From contig CALUSQ010000003.1 of assembly GCA_944323475.1 (NCBI GenBank), positions 62,001-126,000 on the forward strand: a stretch of 64,000 bases of DNA, written 5' to 3'. Each line of letters begins with the position of its first letter. The first letter of the stretch is position 1. Below are positions 34,914 to 43,681 of the stretch, piece after piece. Made by a program: the position numbers and the translations under genes. Source of the stretch: Candidatus Gastranaerophilales bacterium (GTDB lineage: Bacteria > Cyanobacteriota > Vampirovibrionia > Gastranaerophilales > Gastranaerophilaceae). The notes under the pieces are model-generated. The model searched no databases, was not told the DNA's origin, and was given only the letters and a program-made list of their open reading frames with translations.

Positions 34914-36011
34914 TTAAAACGCAATAGATTCAACTACTTGTTTAAAATCAACATCTTCAAAAATGTTTACTGTTTGTCTCTCATCTGGCAGTACAAAACG
35001 AATTTTCCCATTTTGCGCTTTTTTATCTAAGGACATTTCACTATAAAATTTTTCATTATCAAACGAAGGCAAAACAGGTGATATTTCATATTTATCAATA
35101 AGCATAATTGCCTTTTTATAGTATTCTTCATCAATTAATTTCTTTAACAATGACAATTTAAAAGCCATTTTCATACCTGCAGCCACTGCTTCACCGTGCG
35201 TAAACATTTTGTATTGAGTAATATTTTCAATCGCATGAGCAAAAGTATGTCCCAAATTCAAAATTGCCCTAAGCCCTTTTTCTGTTTCATCTTTGCTGAC
35301 AACTGCAGCTTTTAATGCACAGCATATTTCTATAACTTTTGTAAGGACCTCTGGATTGAGATTAAAAATATTTTCTTTATTATTTTCCAAATAATCAAGA
35401 AATCTGTAATTCAAATCTGCACCGCAAGATTTTTCGATAAATGCATATTTTAAAACTTCAGCAAGCCCTGTTTTAAGCTGTCTTAAATCTAAAGTTTTCA
35501 AAACATTTGTATCAGCAATAACAACTTTTGGCTGGTAAAAAGCGCCAATAAGATTTTTACCATTTTCGTGATTTATAGCAACTTTTCCACCAACAGAAGA
35601 ATCGACTTGCGCCAACAAAGTTGTTGGAATTTGGATAAAATCAATTCCTCTCATATAAGTTGCAGCAGCAAAACCTGCTATATCACCTACAACTCCACCG
35701 CCAAAAGCAATTATACAATCCGAACGCTGCAATTTTTGTTCTGTTGCAAAGTCAAAAATCTTTTTAAGCGTTTCAAAATTTTTATACTCTTCTCCATCAT
35801 CAAGTATTAACCATTCTGCATTTTTTATTTTCAAATTTTCTTTATAAAGATTTGCTACTGTTTTGTTAGTAATAATAAGAAATTTGTTTGCTTTTGTATA
35901 TTTTTTAATTATTTCCCCACTAGAACAAAGCAAATTATTGCCAATTATAATCTCATAATCGTAAGAATCTTTTTTAGGTATATTAATTTTTATCTTATGC
36001 AATTGATTCAT
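34914..36011 (-). CDS. aroB: 3-dehydroquinate synthase
   Basis: 365 aa. The NAD-binding block is AFGGGVVGDIAGFAAATYMRG, followed by IPTTLLAQVDSSVGGK and NLIGAFYQP. Metal ligands are in GLAEVLKYAF (Glu), LNLGHTFAHAIE (His) and HGEAVAAGM (His). It closes the DAHP ring in the second step of the shikimate pathway. Its start overlaps the end of aroK by 17 bp. Confidence 0.97.
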   Translation of the reverse strand: MNQLHKIKINIPKKDSYDYEIIIGNNLLCSSGEIIKKYTKANKFLIITNKTVANLYKENLKIKNAEWLILDDGEEYKNFETLKKIFDFATEQKLQRSDCIIAFGGGVVGDIAGFAAATYMRGIDFIQIPTTLLAQVDSSVGGKVAINHENGKNLIGAFYQPKVVIADTNVLKTLDLRQLKTGLAEVLKYAFIEKSCGADLNYRFLDYLENNKENIFNLNPEVLTKVIEICCALKAAVVSKDETEKGLRAILNLGHTFAHAIENITQYKMFTHGEAVAAGMKMAFKLSLLKKLIDEEYYKKAIMLIDKYEISPVLPSFDNEKFYSEMSLDKKAQNGKIRFVLPDERQTVNIFEDVDFKQVVESIAF

Positions 36012-36516
36012 ATTTCGCTATTATTTCTTTTACTATATCCAACAATTCTTTTTTATCAGTTTTAATCTCAAAATCAGCTTTTTTATAAAAAGGTTCACGT
36101 CTTTTTATCAATTCTTTTAGTCTTTCTTTTGGATTTGGATGTTTTAACAATGGTCTGTGCGTAGTATTTGCAATTCTCTTGTACAATTCATCACTGCTTG
36201 CACTCAGATAGAAAAGAACACTGTTTTTTTTGAACAAATTTATATTCTCAATATTTTCAACAATCCCGCCACCTGTAGCAATAACTTGATTGTGATAATT
36301 TGAATATTTTTTTATTAATTCGTGTTCCAAATCTCTAAAATGAGCTTCGCCGTCTTGTGCAAAAATTTCTTCTATATGTTTTTGAGCAAGTTTTTCAATC
36401 TCTTTATCCATATCTAAGTATGAAAAATCTTTTAAAAACTCGTCCAAAAGATGTCCTATAGTGCTTTTTCCTGCACCCATCATTCCTATTAAAACTATAT
36501 TTTTTTTGTTATCCAT
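35995..36516 (-). CDS. aroK: Shikimate kinase
   Basis: 173 aa. The P-loop is GMMGAGKSTIG, with the shikimate-binding DMDKEIE, FRDLEHELI and ATGGGIVEN segments, and the lid Arg in HRPLLKHPN. It phosphorylates shikimate at the 3-hydroxyl. It lies between aroC (upstream by 35 bp) and aroB, forming an aroC-aroK-aroB operon on the minus strand. Confidence 0.96.
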   Translation of the reverse strand: MDNKKNIVLIGMMGAGKSTIGHLLDEFLKDFSYLDMDKEIEKLAQKHIEEIFAQDGEAHFRDLEHELIKKYSNYHNQVIATGGGIVENIENINLFKKNSVLFYLSASSDELYKRIANTTHRPLLKHPNPKERLKELIKRREPFYKKADFEIKTDKKELLDIVKEIIAKYESIA

Positions 36517-36551
36517 TTATATCGTATCCGAAAATTTGTTTTTAATTTTGT

Positions 36552-37643
36552 TTAAGCAAAGTAATTTTTCTTAATCTCTTCAATACTGTCTCCACCAAAT
36601 TTTTCCAGTATTGCATCAGCAAAAACTATTGCACACATTGCCTCAGCAACAACTGCACACGCTTCTAACGCACAAGTATCAGAACGTTCAAAATGTGCGG
36701 TATAGGGTTCTTTTGTTTTTATATCTACGGATTGCAAAGGCTTTTTCATCGTAGGAATAGGTTTCATTGTTATTTTAAGAACAACATCCTCACCGTTTGT
36801 CATCCCACCTTCTATACCACCAGCATTATTTGTTTTTCTGTAATATTTATTTTTCTCTTTGTCATAAAATATTTCATCATGCATTTGAGAACCTTTTAGA
36901 ACAGCAGATTTCGCTCCTGCACCTATTTCTACAGCTTTTATAGCTGGTATACTCATTACCGCTTGAGCAAGGAGTCCGTCTATACGTCTGTCCCAATTTA
37001 CAAAAGAGCCAAGACCAGCAGGAAGATTCTTAAATACCACTTCAAAACTACCGCCCAATGTATCGCCTTGCTCCTTAGCAATATCAATTTCTTTTTTCAT
37101 TTGCTCAGAATCAAAAGCTTCTCCTATTTGAATTATTTTCGATGAAAAAGTTATACCAAATTCCTTTAAAAAACATTTTGCAACTGCACCCACAGCCGTA
37201 CGTGATGCAGTTTCTCTGGCACTTGAACGTTCCAAAATATTTCTTACATCTTCTTGATTGTATTTTATTGCACCGGATAAATCGGCATGTCCAGGACGAA
37301 CTCTGGTAATCTTTTTTTCTTCAACAAGCTTTGATACATTCTCATCTGTCAAATCAACTTCTTCAACAGACATCGGTATTTTCCAATTTTCCCAATCCTT
37401 GTTTTGAATCTCAATACAAACCGGAGCACCGGTTGTTTTAGAAAATCTAACACCTGATTTTATTTTTACACAGTCGTGTTCTATCTGCATACGACCACCT
37501 CTGCCGTATCCGCCTTGTCGTTTTTTCAGCTCTGAATTAATAAAATCAATATCTATATACAAATTTGAAGGCAAACCTTCTATTATTGCATTAAGACACT
37601 GTCCATGAGATTCACCTGATGTTAGAAATCTAAATTTTGTCAT
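36552..37643 (-). CDS. aroC: Chorismate synthase
   Basis: 363 aa. Signatures are [16 protein letters not shown] at the N-terminus, [24 protein letters not shown] and [18 protein letters not shown]. The FMN/EPSP-binding [12 protein letters not shown] and the C-terminal [17 protein letters not shown] are present. It makes chorismate from EPSP using reduced FMN. It is the first gene of the shikimate operon. Confidence 0.97.
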   Translation of the reverse strand: MTKFRFLTSGESHGQCLNAIIEGLPSNLYIDIDFINSELKKRQGGYGRGGRMQIEHDCVKIKSGVRFSKTTGAPVCIEIQNKDWENWKIPMSVEEVDLTDENVSKLVEEKKITRVRPGHADLSGAIKYNQEDVRNILERSSARETASRTAVGAVAKCFLKEFGITFSSKIIQIGEAFDSEQMKKEIDIAKEQGDTLGGSFEVVFKNLPAGLGSFVNWDRRIDGLLAQAVMSIPAIKAVEIGAGAKSAVLKGSQMHDEIFYDKEKNKYYRKTNNAGGIEGGMTNGEDVVLKITMKPIPTMKKPLQSVDIKTKEPYTAHFERSDTCALEACAVVAEAMCAIVFADAILEKFGGDSIEEIKKNYFA

Positions 37644-37711
37644 TTTTAACCTTAGTAATTAATTATGTAATGCAATTAATTATAAACTATATTGCTTATA
37701 CAATCAAAATT

Positions 37712-38605
37712 TTAATCGGCTAAACTCCATTTTTCTCTCAGTTCTTCGGTAATATCAATAGCTGTTTTGGTCGTAGCCAAACCGGCTTCGGAACTTTCTT
37801 TCAACCTTGGAGACATCAATTCACCAACCTGTTGCATTGCATCAACAACCTCGTCAACAGGAATGACAGATTTTATTCCTGCCATTGCCAATTCTGCAGC
37901 AGTAACAGCATAAATTGCTAAAAAAGCATTTCTTTTTACACAAGGAACTTCCACTAAACCCGCTACAGGATCACAAACAAGTCCCATAACGTTTTTTAAA
38001 GCAAGTGCTACGGCATTTAAAATCTGTTCATTTGTCCCAGCATACATCTCAACAAGAGCCCCAGCAGCCATAGCAGAAGCGACACCACATTCACTTTGAC
38101 AGCCAGCAACAGCACCGGCTAATGCCAGCTTTTCTGAAACAATTTGACCAACCAATCCAGCAGTAATTAAGGCATCGATTTGTTTTTCATCATCTGCATT
38201 TAAAGATTCAGAAATTGCAATAATAACAGAAGGGACAATCCCGCAAGAACCTGCTGTAGGACAAGCAACTATTTTCCCCATACGAATATTTTGCTCAATG
38301 GTTGCAAAAGCATATGTCAAAACTTTTTGATAAGTTTTAGAAAACAATGATTTGCCGTTTTTATATTTTTCAATTAACTTTGCACAATCATCACCACAAA
38401 GCCCGCTAACAGATTTTTCTTTTGATTTCAAGCCTTGTTCAATAGCAGTTTTCATAGCATTCAAATTTACTTTGACTTTATCTCTTACTTGCAAAACAGA
38501 TAAATCTAAAGTTTGGGCTTCGTGTTCTTGTGAAATTTCGTAAAACCTTTTGTTTTTTTCTTCAGCCTCTTCAAATATATTTTTAAAAGTTTTTTGTAAT
38601 ATCAT
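37712..38605 (-). CDS. sdaAA: L-serine dehydratase, alpha subunit
   Basis: 297 aa. GKIVACPTAGSCGIVPSVIIA, AGCQSECGVASAMAAGALVEM and GLVCDPVAGLVEVPC contain the conserved cysteines that hold the oxygen-sensitive 4Fe-4S cluster. It deaminates serine to pyruvate and ammonia, which suits an anaerobic amino-acid-using lifestyle. Its start overlaps the end of the beta-subunit gene by 4 bp. Confidence 0.95.
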   Translation of the reverse strand: MILQKTFKNIFEEAEEKNKRFYEISQEHEAQTLDLSVLQVRDKVKVNLNAMKTAIEQGLKSKEKSVSGLCGDDCAKLIEKYKNGKSLFSKTYQKVLTYAFATIEQNIRMGKIVACPTAGSCGIVPSVIIAISESLNADDEKQIDALITAGLVGQIVSEKLALAGAVAGCQSECGVASAMAAGALVEMYAGTNEQILNAVALALKNVMGLVCDPVAGLVEVPCVKRNAFLAIYAVTAAELAMAGIKSVIPVDEVVDAMQQVGELMSPRLKESSEAGLATTKTAIDITEELREKWSLAD

Positions 38606-39273
38606 TTTTTTAACACTTCTATATTCCTAATAAGATATACTTCTTCAATTTTTTCAAGCTCACTCATAACAGATTTAGGCAAAATACCATCCAGACATAT
38701 ACCCATTGAAGCTTCTTGACCTTTAGCATTTCTATCACAATGCATAGAAGCAATATTAATATTGTAATTTTGGAGCAATGCCGTAACTCTATAAACCATT
38801 CCGGGTTTGTCCTTGTAAATTAAAACCAATGTGTCGTAATCACCATTTATATTGAATTTATATCCATTAATTTTATTTATACAAACTTCACCAGCACCGA
38901 TAGAAATACCGGAAATTTCCATTCTGTAACTATTTTCTAATATAATATCAACAGAATTTGGATGTCTGTTGTAGTCTTCAATATATTCAAATTGGTATTC
39001 AACATTTTGTTTTTTTGCATAATTAAATGCTTTTTTGATTCTTTCATCATCAACATCTAAACCTAAAACACCACCTAACAGACCTTTATCTGTTCCATGA
39101 CCTTTACCTGTTTTTGCAAAAGAATTATATAGTTTAAATTTTATTTTTTTAGGCTTTTCGCCAAAAATTTTTCCTGCCAAATAACCTATTCTAACAGCAC
39201 CTGCCGTATGGGAGCTGGAGGGACCTATGATTATTGGACCTATTACATCAAATAAAGTTTTTGTTGAATTCAT
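38602..39273 (-). CDS. sdaAB: L-serine dehydratase, beta subunit
   Basis: 223 aa. The N-terminal block DVIGPIIIGPSSSHTAGAVRIG is diagnostic. A C-terminal ACT domain (about 148-223: YDTLVLIYKDKPGMVYRVTALL) can sense serine. It pairs with the downstream alpha subunit, as in the Bacillus/Clostridium two-subunit type. Confidence 0.95.
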   Translation of the reverse strand: MNSTKTLFDVIGPIIIGPSSSHTAGAVRIGYLAGKIFGEKPKKIKFKLYNSFAKTGKGHGTDKGLLGGVLGLDVDDERIKKAFNYAKKQNVEYQFEYIEDYNRHPNSVDIILENSYRMEISGISIGAGEVCINKINGYKFNINGDYDTLVLIYKDKPGMVYRVTALLQNYNINIASMHCDRNAKGQEASMGICLDGILPKSVMSELEKIEEVYLIRNIEVLKK

Positions 39274-39379
39274 ATTTTTATTTTTAAATTAATTTTACTT
39301 TTCAAACAAGTTTTGTGTAGTATAAAAGTATTGTAACTTTATTATTACACGATTAAAAACAATTTTGCTAAATTATATT

Positions 39380-39408
39380 TTGATTTTATTTAATGTTGTT
39401 AATATAAT
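39380..39408 (+). promoter_or_regulatory. Sigma-70-type promoter for MFS transporter
   Basis: TTGATT, 17 bases, TATAAT (39403-39408). An AGAGGA follows near 39431, before the ATG at 39443. Confidence 0.7.
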
Positions 39409-39442
39409 TAAAAAGCATCTATATTTTTAAGAGGAATTATAC

Positions 39443-40855
39443 ATGAGTGAGAATACGAGTTTACAGGGAAAATCCGAAACAAATGGCTTAAGAAAATTGA
39501 CCACACTACAACTTTTAAATTTTTGTCTTGGCTTTTTTGGATTACAATTTGCTTGGCAAATGAGAATAATACTTTCCGGCCCCGTAACAGAAAATCTTGG
39601 TGCTTCACCATTTTTATTTGGGCTAATATGGCTTGCAGGCCCTGTAACTGGGATGGTTGTTCAACCAATAATCGGAGCAATGAGTGACAATACTTATACA
39701 AGATTTGGAAGAAGACGTCCATACTTAATGTTAGGTGCAATTCTTGCAGCAATAGCTCTTTGGGCGTTCCCAAACTCTCAAGGCATTGCTCAAATCATTG
39801 CAGACAAACTCCATTTATCATTACCTGTTTTTGGAGGTTTAATTGTAGCTGCAATAATGATATGGGTAATCGATGCTTGTGTAAATGCAGCTCAAGGACC
39901 TTATCGTGCACTTATCCCTGACAATGTAGTACATGAACAACATTCTATAGCAAATGCATACCTTAGTTTTGCTATTGGTCTTGGTTCAGTAATAGCAGCA
40001 GGTACTGCTCCTGTACTAAAATTAGTATTTGATTATCAAATGTCTATAGAAGCTCAATTTGTTATGGCAGCACTAGCATTTTTATTAGGAATGACTTGGA
40101 CTTGTATAACTTTTAAAGAAAAACCAATGCAAAAACCTTCTAAAGAAGATGTGGAAAACAAAGAAAAACCAAAACAATCTTTCTTTGAAAATTTCAAAAG
40201 TTTTATGCAATCATCACCGGAAGTTTACAAAATATGTATGATGCAATTTTGTACTTGGATTGGTGTAATGTGTATGTTTATTTTCTTCACACAATTTGCA
40301 ATACACATCGTATATGCAATTCCTGATTTGACAGTTGTTTCAGATGAAATGAAAGAACACTATGCAACAGCAGCTATTGTTGCAACTAATTTTTCTTCTA
40401 TATGTTTTGCTATACTTAATTTAGTTTGCTTTGCAGTATCAATTCCAATAGGTATATTATCTACAAAATTTGGTAATAAAAATGTTCATATAATTGCTCT
40501 TTTATCAATGGCAATATCTTATGTTTTAATGGGATTTATTTCACAACCTACATTAGTTATGATTTTAATGGGTGTTGCAGGTATAGGTTGGTCTAGTATC
40601 CTGGCTTTACCTTTTGCCATGTTATCAGAATATATCAAAGAAGGTTCTGAAGGCGCCGTAATGGGTATTTTTAATATATTTATTGCCGGTCCTCAAATCC
40701 TTGTTTGTACATTAATCGCTTGGTTTATTTCTCACTGTGCAATGACAACGCCTAAAGGATTAAACTATCATTGGGAATATTCATTCTTTATCGGCGCAGC
40801 AGTATTATTCGTTGCCGCAATTATTACAAAAATGATACATGAGAAAAAAGCCTAA
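39443..40855 (+). CDS. MFS/GPH-type sugar transporter (SLC45-like)
   Basis: 470 aa, 12 membrane helices. The loop 2-3 motif is GAMSDNTYTRFGRRRPYLMLG, the classic R-x-G-R-R-R-P sequence of the glycoside/SLC45-like disaccharide transporters. AWQMRIILSGPVTENLGA in helix 1 is also typical. A charged linker between helices 6 and 7 includes KEKPMQKPSKEDVENKEKP. Likely substrate is a maltose- or sucrose-like sugar, by proton or cation symport. The gene is followed by a strong terminator. Confidence 0.88.
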   Translation: MSENTSLQGKSETNGLRKLTTLQLLNFCLGFFGLQFAWQMRIILSGPVTENLGASPFLFGLIWLAGPVTGMVVQPIIGAMSDNTYTRFGRRRPYLMLGAILAAIALWAFPNSQGIAQIIADKLHLSLPVFGGLIVAAIMIWVIDACVNAAQGPYRALIPDNVVHEQHSIANAYLSFAIGLGSVIAAGTAPVLKLVFDYQMSIEAQFVMAALAFLLGMTWTCITFKEKPMQKPSKEDVENKEKPKQSFFENFKSFMQSSPEVYKICMMQFCTWIGVMCMFIFFTQFAIHIVYAIPDLTVVSDEMKEHYATAAIVATNFSSICFAILNLVCFAVSIPIGILSTKFGNKNVHIIALLSMAISYVLMGFISQPTLVMILMGVAGIGWSSILALPFAMLSEYIKEGSEGAVMGIFNIFIAGPQILVCTLIAWFISHCAMTTPKGLNYHWEYSFFIGAAVLFVAAIITKMIHEKKA

Positions 40856-40883
40856 AACCCAATTATAACTTTATTTTTAAACA

Positions 40884-40918
40884 AAAACCCCTTGAAAAGC
40901 ATGCTATCAAGGGGTTTT
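40884..40918. terminator. Intrinsic terminator after MFS transporter
   Basis: Perfect 12-bp stem AAAACCCCTTGA / TCAAGGGGTTTT with an 11-base loop. Confidence 0.85.
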
Positions 40919-41005
40919 GCATGTTATAAATTTTTATCTTTTGGGAATATAAACAGTATGGAAGGAATACTTGTTTAAAAAAAAGTAAGAAAAAAGGAGC
41001 CGAAA

Positions 41006-41746
41006 ATGGGTTTAGCAGCATCACAAGCAAGATTATTATTATTAACAGCAAGAAAATCAGATTTGGAATACAGAGCACAACAAATCACAAACAGTGAAAT
41101 GATTTTAGCTATGCAAACAGAAGAAGTTGCAAGAGAATATTCAAACAAACTTTCTAACCAAACTTTGAAATATATTAATTCATCTGATTCAACAGAAATA
41201 GAAATTACTGCATCAAATTTGTCTGACCTTTCTGCCACAGGTATGAAACTTCAAATATATTGCGGACAAGATGAAAACGGCAATCCAATATGGAACGATT
41301 GGAAATCTGATGGAACAAAAACTATTACCAATTACACAGATGAAGAAGGTAAATCAATCTCTGTAGATGAATATAAAGCACTATCAGATGAAGATAAAAC
41401 CAAATTTAAAGAAAACTTTGTAATGAATGGTGAAACAAATAACTATACAGGTCCTGAAATACTTGAAGGTATCAATGGCGGAACAATGAGAATTGTAACA
41501 GCAGCAGGAGAAGAAGTTGATGCAATCAACGGAACAGGTTTTTCAGTAGCATACAATACAGCAGATGATGCTAAAGCTGATGCAGAATACAGAAGCAAAA
41601 CAGCTGCAATTCAAATTAAAGAAAAAAGACTCCAAATGGATTTGCAACAAGTTGAAACACAACAAAAAGCTTGTGATACAGAAATTGACTCTGTTAAAAA
41701 AGTAATGGAAAAGAACATTGAAAGAACATTTAAAGTATTTTCATAA
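41006..41746 (+). CDS. Putative filament-like protein with coiled-coil ends
   Basis: 246 aa with no Sec signal. The N-terminal 50 residues (MGLAASQARLLLLTARKSDL, then a helix through EYSNKLSNQTLKYI) and the C-terminal 50 (IQIKEKRLQMDLQQVETQQK, ending KNIERTFKVFS) are long amphipathic helices. They flank a beta-rich middle with acidic and Asn-rich turns. Helical ends around a variable core is the plan of flagellin, hook and type III needle/filament proteins, which leave through the flagellar export gate. AAGGAG precedes the ATG. Identity is not certain; it may be a lineage-specific secreted protein. Confidence 0.55.
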   Translation: MGLAASQARLLLLTARKSDLEYRAQQITNSEMILAMQTEEVAREYSNKLSNQTLKYINSSDSTEIEITASNLSDLSATGMKLQIYCGQDENGNPIWNDWKSDGTKTITNYTDEEGKSISVDEYKALSDEDKTKFKENFVMNGETNNYTGPEILEGINGGTMRIVTAAGEEVDAINGTGFSVAYNTADDAKADAEYRSKTAAIQIKEKRLQMDLQQVETQQKACDTEIDSVKKVMEKNIERTFKVFS

Positions 41747-41762
41747 ACCCAAATAAAAGTAT

Positions 41763-41797
41763 AAACTCCGTCTTTAAATAATTTAAAGGCGGATTTT
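41763..41797 (+). terminator. Intrinsic terminator
   Basis: Stem of about 16 bp, AAACTCCGTCTTTAAA with TTTAAAGGCGGATTTT (one G-U pair and one mismatch), then a T run. It follows the filament-like gene. Confidence 0.75.
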
Positions 41798-41826
41798 TTT
41801 ATAAAAAATAATTTTATTTGTTTTTT

Positions 41827-41851
41827 ATGCAATTAAATACTTTAATTGCAT
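41827..41851. repeat. Perfect inverted repeat upstream of EF-hand gene
   Basis: ATGCAATTAAA-TAC-TTTAATTGCAT, 11-bp arms and a 3-base spacer, 60 bp before the ATG at 41911. It has no T-tract, so an operator is more likely than a terminator. Confidence 0.5.
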
Positions 41852-41910
41852 GGTTTACTTTGAGAAAAAAAACATTAAACTGTACATGTAAAAATATAAG
41901 GAGACATATT

Positions 41911-42465
41911 ATGTCATTAATGAATGGTTATTCTCTTTTTGCAAACGCACTTAGCGGTTTATCAAATACTTATTCTATATTAGCAAAAAACAGTCAAACT
42001 ACAGGTGGCTTAACTTTAGAAGACATAACAAACCCTTCTAACACAACTCTTGCACAGCTTGGTTACAACACATCATTTGCTCAATTTTTATCAACAAATT
42101 TTGCAGCAATTGACCAAGATGCTGATGGAAAAATCAGTGCAGATGATATGAGCAATTTAACAAACAAACTTTCTCAAAACGGTTTAACATACCAAGAAAT
42201 ATGTCAGTTATGTTCGAGCGGAATGGGAAACAGTGACATGCTTTCAAACATTTTGACATACTTCAACCAAATAGATACTAATAAAGACGGAAGAATCACA
42301 AATGCTGAAATTCAAGCATTCAGCCTAAAAGCTGATGAAGAAAAGCTCAAAACAGAATATCAAAGTTTTAAACCAAGCTCTATGAGTGTTTTTTACAGTG
42401 ACAGTGACTCTGACGAAGAACCATCAAGCTTGGTAGATAATTTATACCCACAAGACAATTCTTAA
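41911..42465 (+). CDS. EF-hand calcium-binding protein
   Basis: 184 aa from ATG 41911, chosen because AAGGAGA lies 8-9 bases upstream. Two canonical EF-hand loops are visible, DQDADGKISADD (about 65-76) and DTNKDGRITNAE (about 117-128). Each has D at positions 1, 3 and 5 and G at 6. There is no signal peptide; the N-terminus (NGYSLFANALSGLSNTYSIL) is a mild amphipathic helix. The tail is acidic and Ser-rich. Partner and target are unknown. The adjacent filament-like gene also lacks a Sec signal, so both may use the flagellar or another route out. Confidence 0.8.
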   Translation: MSLMNGYSLFANALSGLSNTYSILAKNSQTTGGLTLEDITNPSNTTLAQLGYNTSFAQFLSTNFAAIDQDADGKISADDMSNLTNKLSQNGLTYQEICQLCSSGMGNSDMLSNILTYFNQIDTNKDGRITNAEIQAFSLKADEEKLKTEYQSFKPSSMSVFYSDSDSDEEPSSLVDNLYPQDNS

Positions 42466-42480
42466 TGATAATTGTCATAT

Positions 42481-42516
42481 AAAAAGCAGCAGTAAATTAA
42501 CTTACTGCTGCTTTTT
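42481..42516. terminator. Intrinsic terminator between convergent genes
   Basis: Perfect 15-bp stem AAAAAGCAGCAGTAA / TTACTGCTGCTTTTT with a 6-base loop. It lies between the EF-hand gene (plus) and the 65-aa gene (minus). Confidence 0.88.
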
Positions 42517-42529
42517 GTCCTAAAAAAAA

Positions 42530-42727
42530 TTATTTTACATCGTCTTTAATGACAATTAAATTATTCATTATTTTCATTGCTGTAGTAGGCAGTACAACAT
42601 CATTCAAACCATTAGCAATACTTAGTATCGAGCCTGCTTTAAGAACAACTTCCTCACCTCTGTACATAAAAGTGTAGTCTGTGTTTCTGTCTGATCTGAT
42701 TGTAATTTTGTCCATTACTTTTTCCAT
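42530..42727 (-). CDS. Small uncharacterised protein
   Basis: Up to 65 aa; an ATG at 42715 (MDKITIRS) would give 61. The sequence is beta-rich, with DYTFMYRGEEVVLKAGSILSI and AMKIMNNLIVIKDD. No cysteine or signal peptide. No family recognised. It sits between a terminator and the structured RNA region and points away from the RNA promoter. Confidence 0.55.
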   Translation of the reverse strand: MEKVMDKITIRSDRNTDYTFMYRGEEVVLKAGSILSIANGLNDVVLPTTAMKIMNNLIVIKDDVK

Positions 42728-42762
42728 TCCTAAAATACCCCTTTTGTCTTTGAGTTTATCAC

Positions 42763-42791
42763 TTGTTAATTATAACAAAAAAGTATAGAAT
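42763..42791 (+). promoter_or_regulatory. Promoter for the structured RNA
   Basis: TTGTTA, 17 bases, TAGAAT (42786-42791). Predicted start of transcription is 42797-42801, exactly where the outer helix of the RNA begins. Confidence 0.6.
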
Positions 42792-42800
42792 ATTAATACT

Positions 42801-42966
42801 CTATACAGGTATTAATTTTGTTCCTACATTATTTACTATCGGGAGAGGCGACTCGAAAACTTTGAAGTATACCTGCCACAGAAATGTGCCAGCAGGAAAC
42901 GGATAGGTCAAGGCACTCACCCACCTGCGAGACGCGCAGGTAACAAAATCGTACTTGTATAGGGTT
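42801..42966 (+). ncRNA. Candidate structured non-coding RNA (6S-like size and layout)
   Basis: The region is much more GC-rich than its surroundings and carries no ORF. Outer helix: 42801-42810 with 42953-42962 (10 bp, one G-U). Second helix: 42815-42822 with 42942-42949 (8 bp). Inner helix: 42836-42840 with 42902-42906. Hairpin: 42872-42880 with 42885-42896, 9 bp with a 3-base bulge and a GAAA loop. Hairpin: 42923-42929 with 42935-42941. A T-tract (GGGTTTTTATTT) follows at once. Length is about 165 nt. A closed rod with a large asymmetric centre suits 6S RNA, but I cannot show conserved 6S sequence. It ends against the 3' end of gmk. Confidence 0.6.
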
Positions 42967-42967
42967 T

Positions 42968-43552
42968 TTATTTATTTATATTCTCATTAATGATTGTTTC
43001 CAACTCAGCTAATGCTCTTTTAATATCGTCATTTACAACTCTATAGTCATATTGTTTTGAACATTCAATTTCTCTATTAGCCTCTTTTAATCTATTTTGA
43101 ATGGTTTCTTCATCCTCTGTATTTCTACCCCGCAATCTGTGTTCCAACTCTTCATAAGAAGGAGGAAGTATAAAAATCAATATAGAATCCGGTAATTTTT
43201 CTTTTATCTGCAATGCACCACGAGTTTCTATCTCTAAAATCAGATTCTTACCTTCACTTAATTTTTTTCTGACATAAGCTTCTTTTGTACCGTAATAATT
43301 GCCATTAAATTCAGCCCACTCAAGGAATTCCCCATTTTTTACAGCTAATTCAAAATCTTCTTTTTTAGTGAAAAAATAATTTACACCATCAAGCTCTCCT
43401 GGTCTTGGTTTTCTTGTCGTAGCAGATATAGACAACTTTAAATCAGGATGCTGATACAAAAGTTCCTTTAAAAGAGTACCTTTGCCCACACCTGAAGAAC
43501 CAGATATTACAAATAATTTTCCATTCTCTTTCATATTGGATAAATTATACAT
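42968..43552 (-). CDS. gmk: Guanylate kinase
   Basis: 194 aa. The P-loop is GSSGVGKGTL. GMP-binding residues are in SATTRKPRPGELDGVNYFF and LEWAEFNGNYYGT. The lid Arg occurs in RLRGRNTEDEETIQNRL. It makes GDP from GMP. A second in-frame ATG (MKENGKLFVISG) is nearer the usual N-terminus, so the first six residues are uncertain. No rpoZ follows; instead the structured RNA lies against its 3' end. Confidence 0.97.
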   Translation of the reverse strand: MYNLSNMKENGKLFVISGSSGVGKGTLLKELLYQHPDLKLSISATTRKPRPGELDGVNYFFTKKEDFELAVKNGEFLEWAEFNGNYYGTKEAYVRKKLSEGKNLILEIETRGALQIKEKLPDSILIFILPPSYEELEHRLRGRNTEDEETIQNRLKEANREIECSKQYDYRVVNDDIKRALAELETIINENINK

Positions 43553-43681
43553 TGCTTATTATATTGTGCCAAGTAATTTTTTATTTTTTATGTCACAAAA
43601 TTAAACTTAGAGGAAAATACATTAATTTTTATCAAATATAATTGTGTTAACCTTTTCTGGTCTAATAAGAGATTAGAAACA

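Noticed and set aside
42801..42966. Matches to RNase P RNA (TGCCACAGAAA) and to SRP RNA (AGGTCAAGGCA-like) in the structured RNA
   Set aside because: The TGCCACAGAAA is explained by a GAAA-capped hairpin. The region is too short for RNase P and lacks GAGGAAAGTCC. The SRP tetraloop and symmetric-loop sequence is absent.
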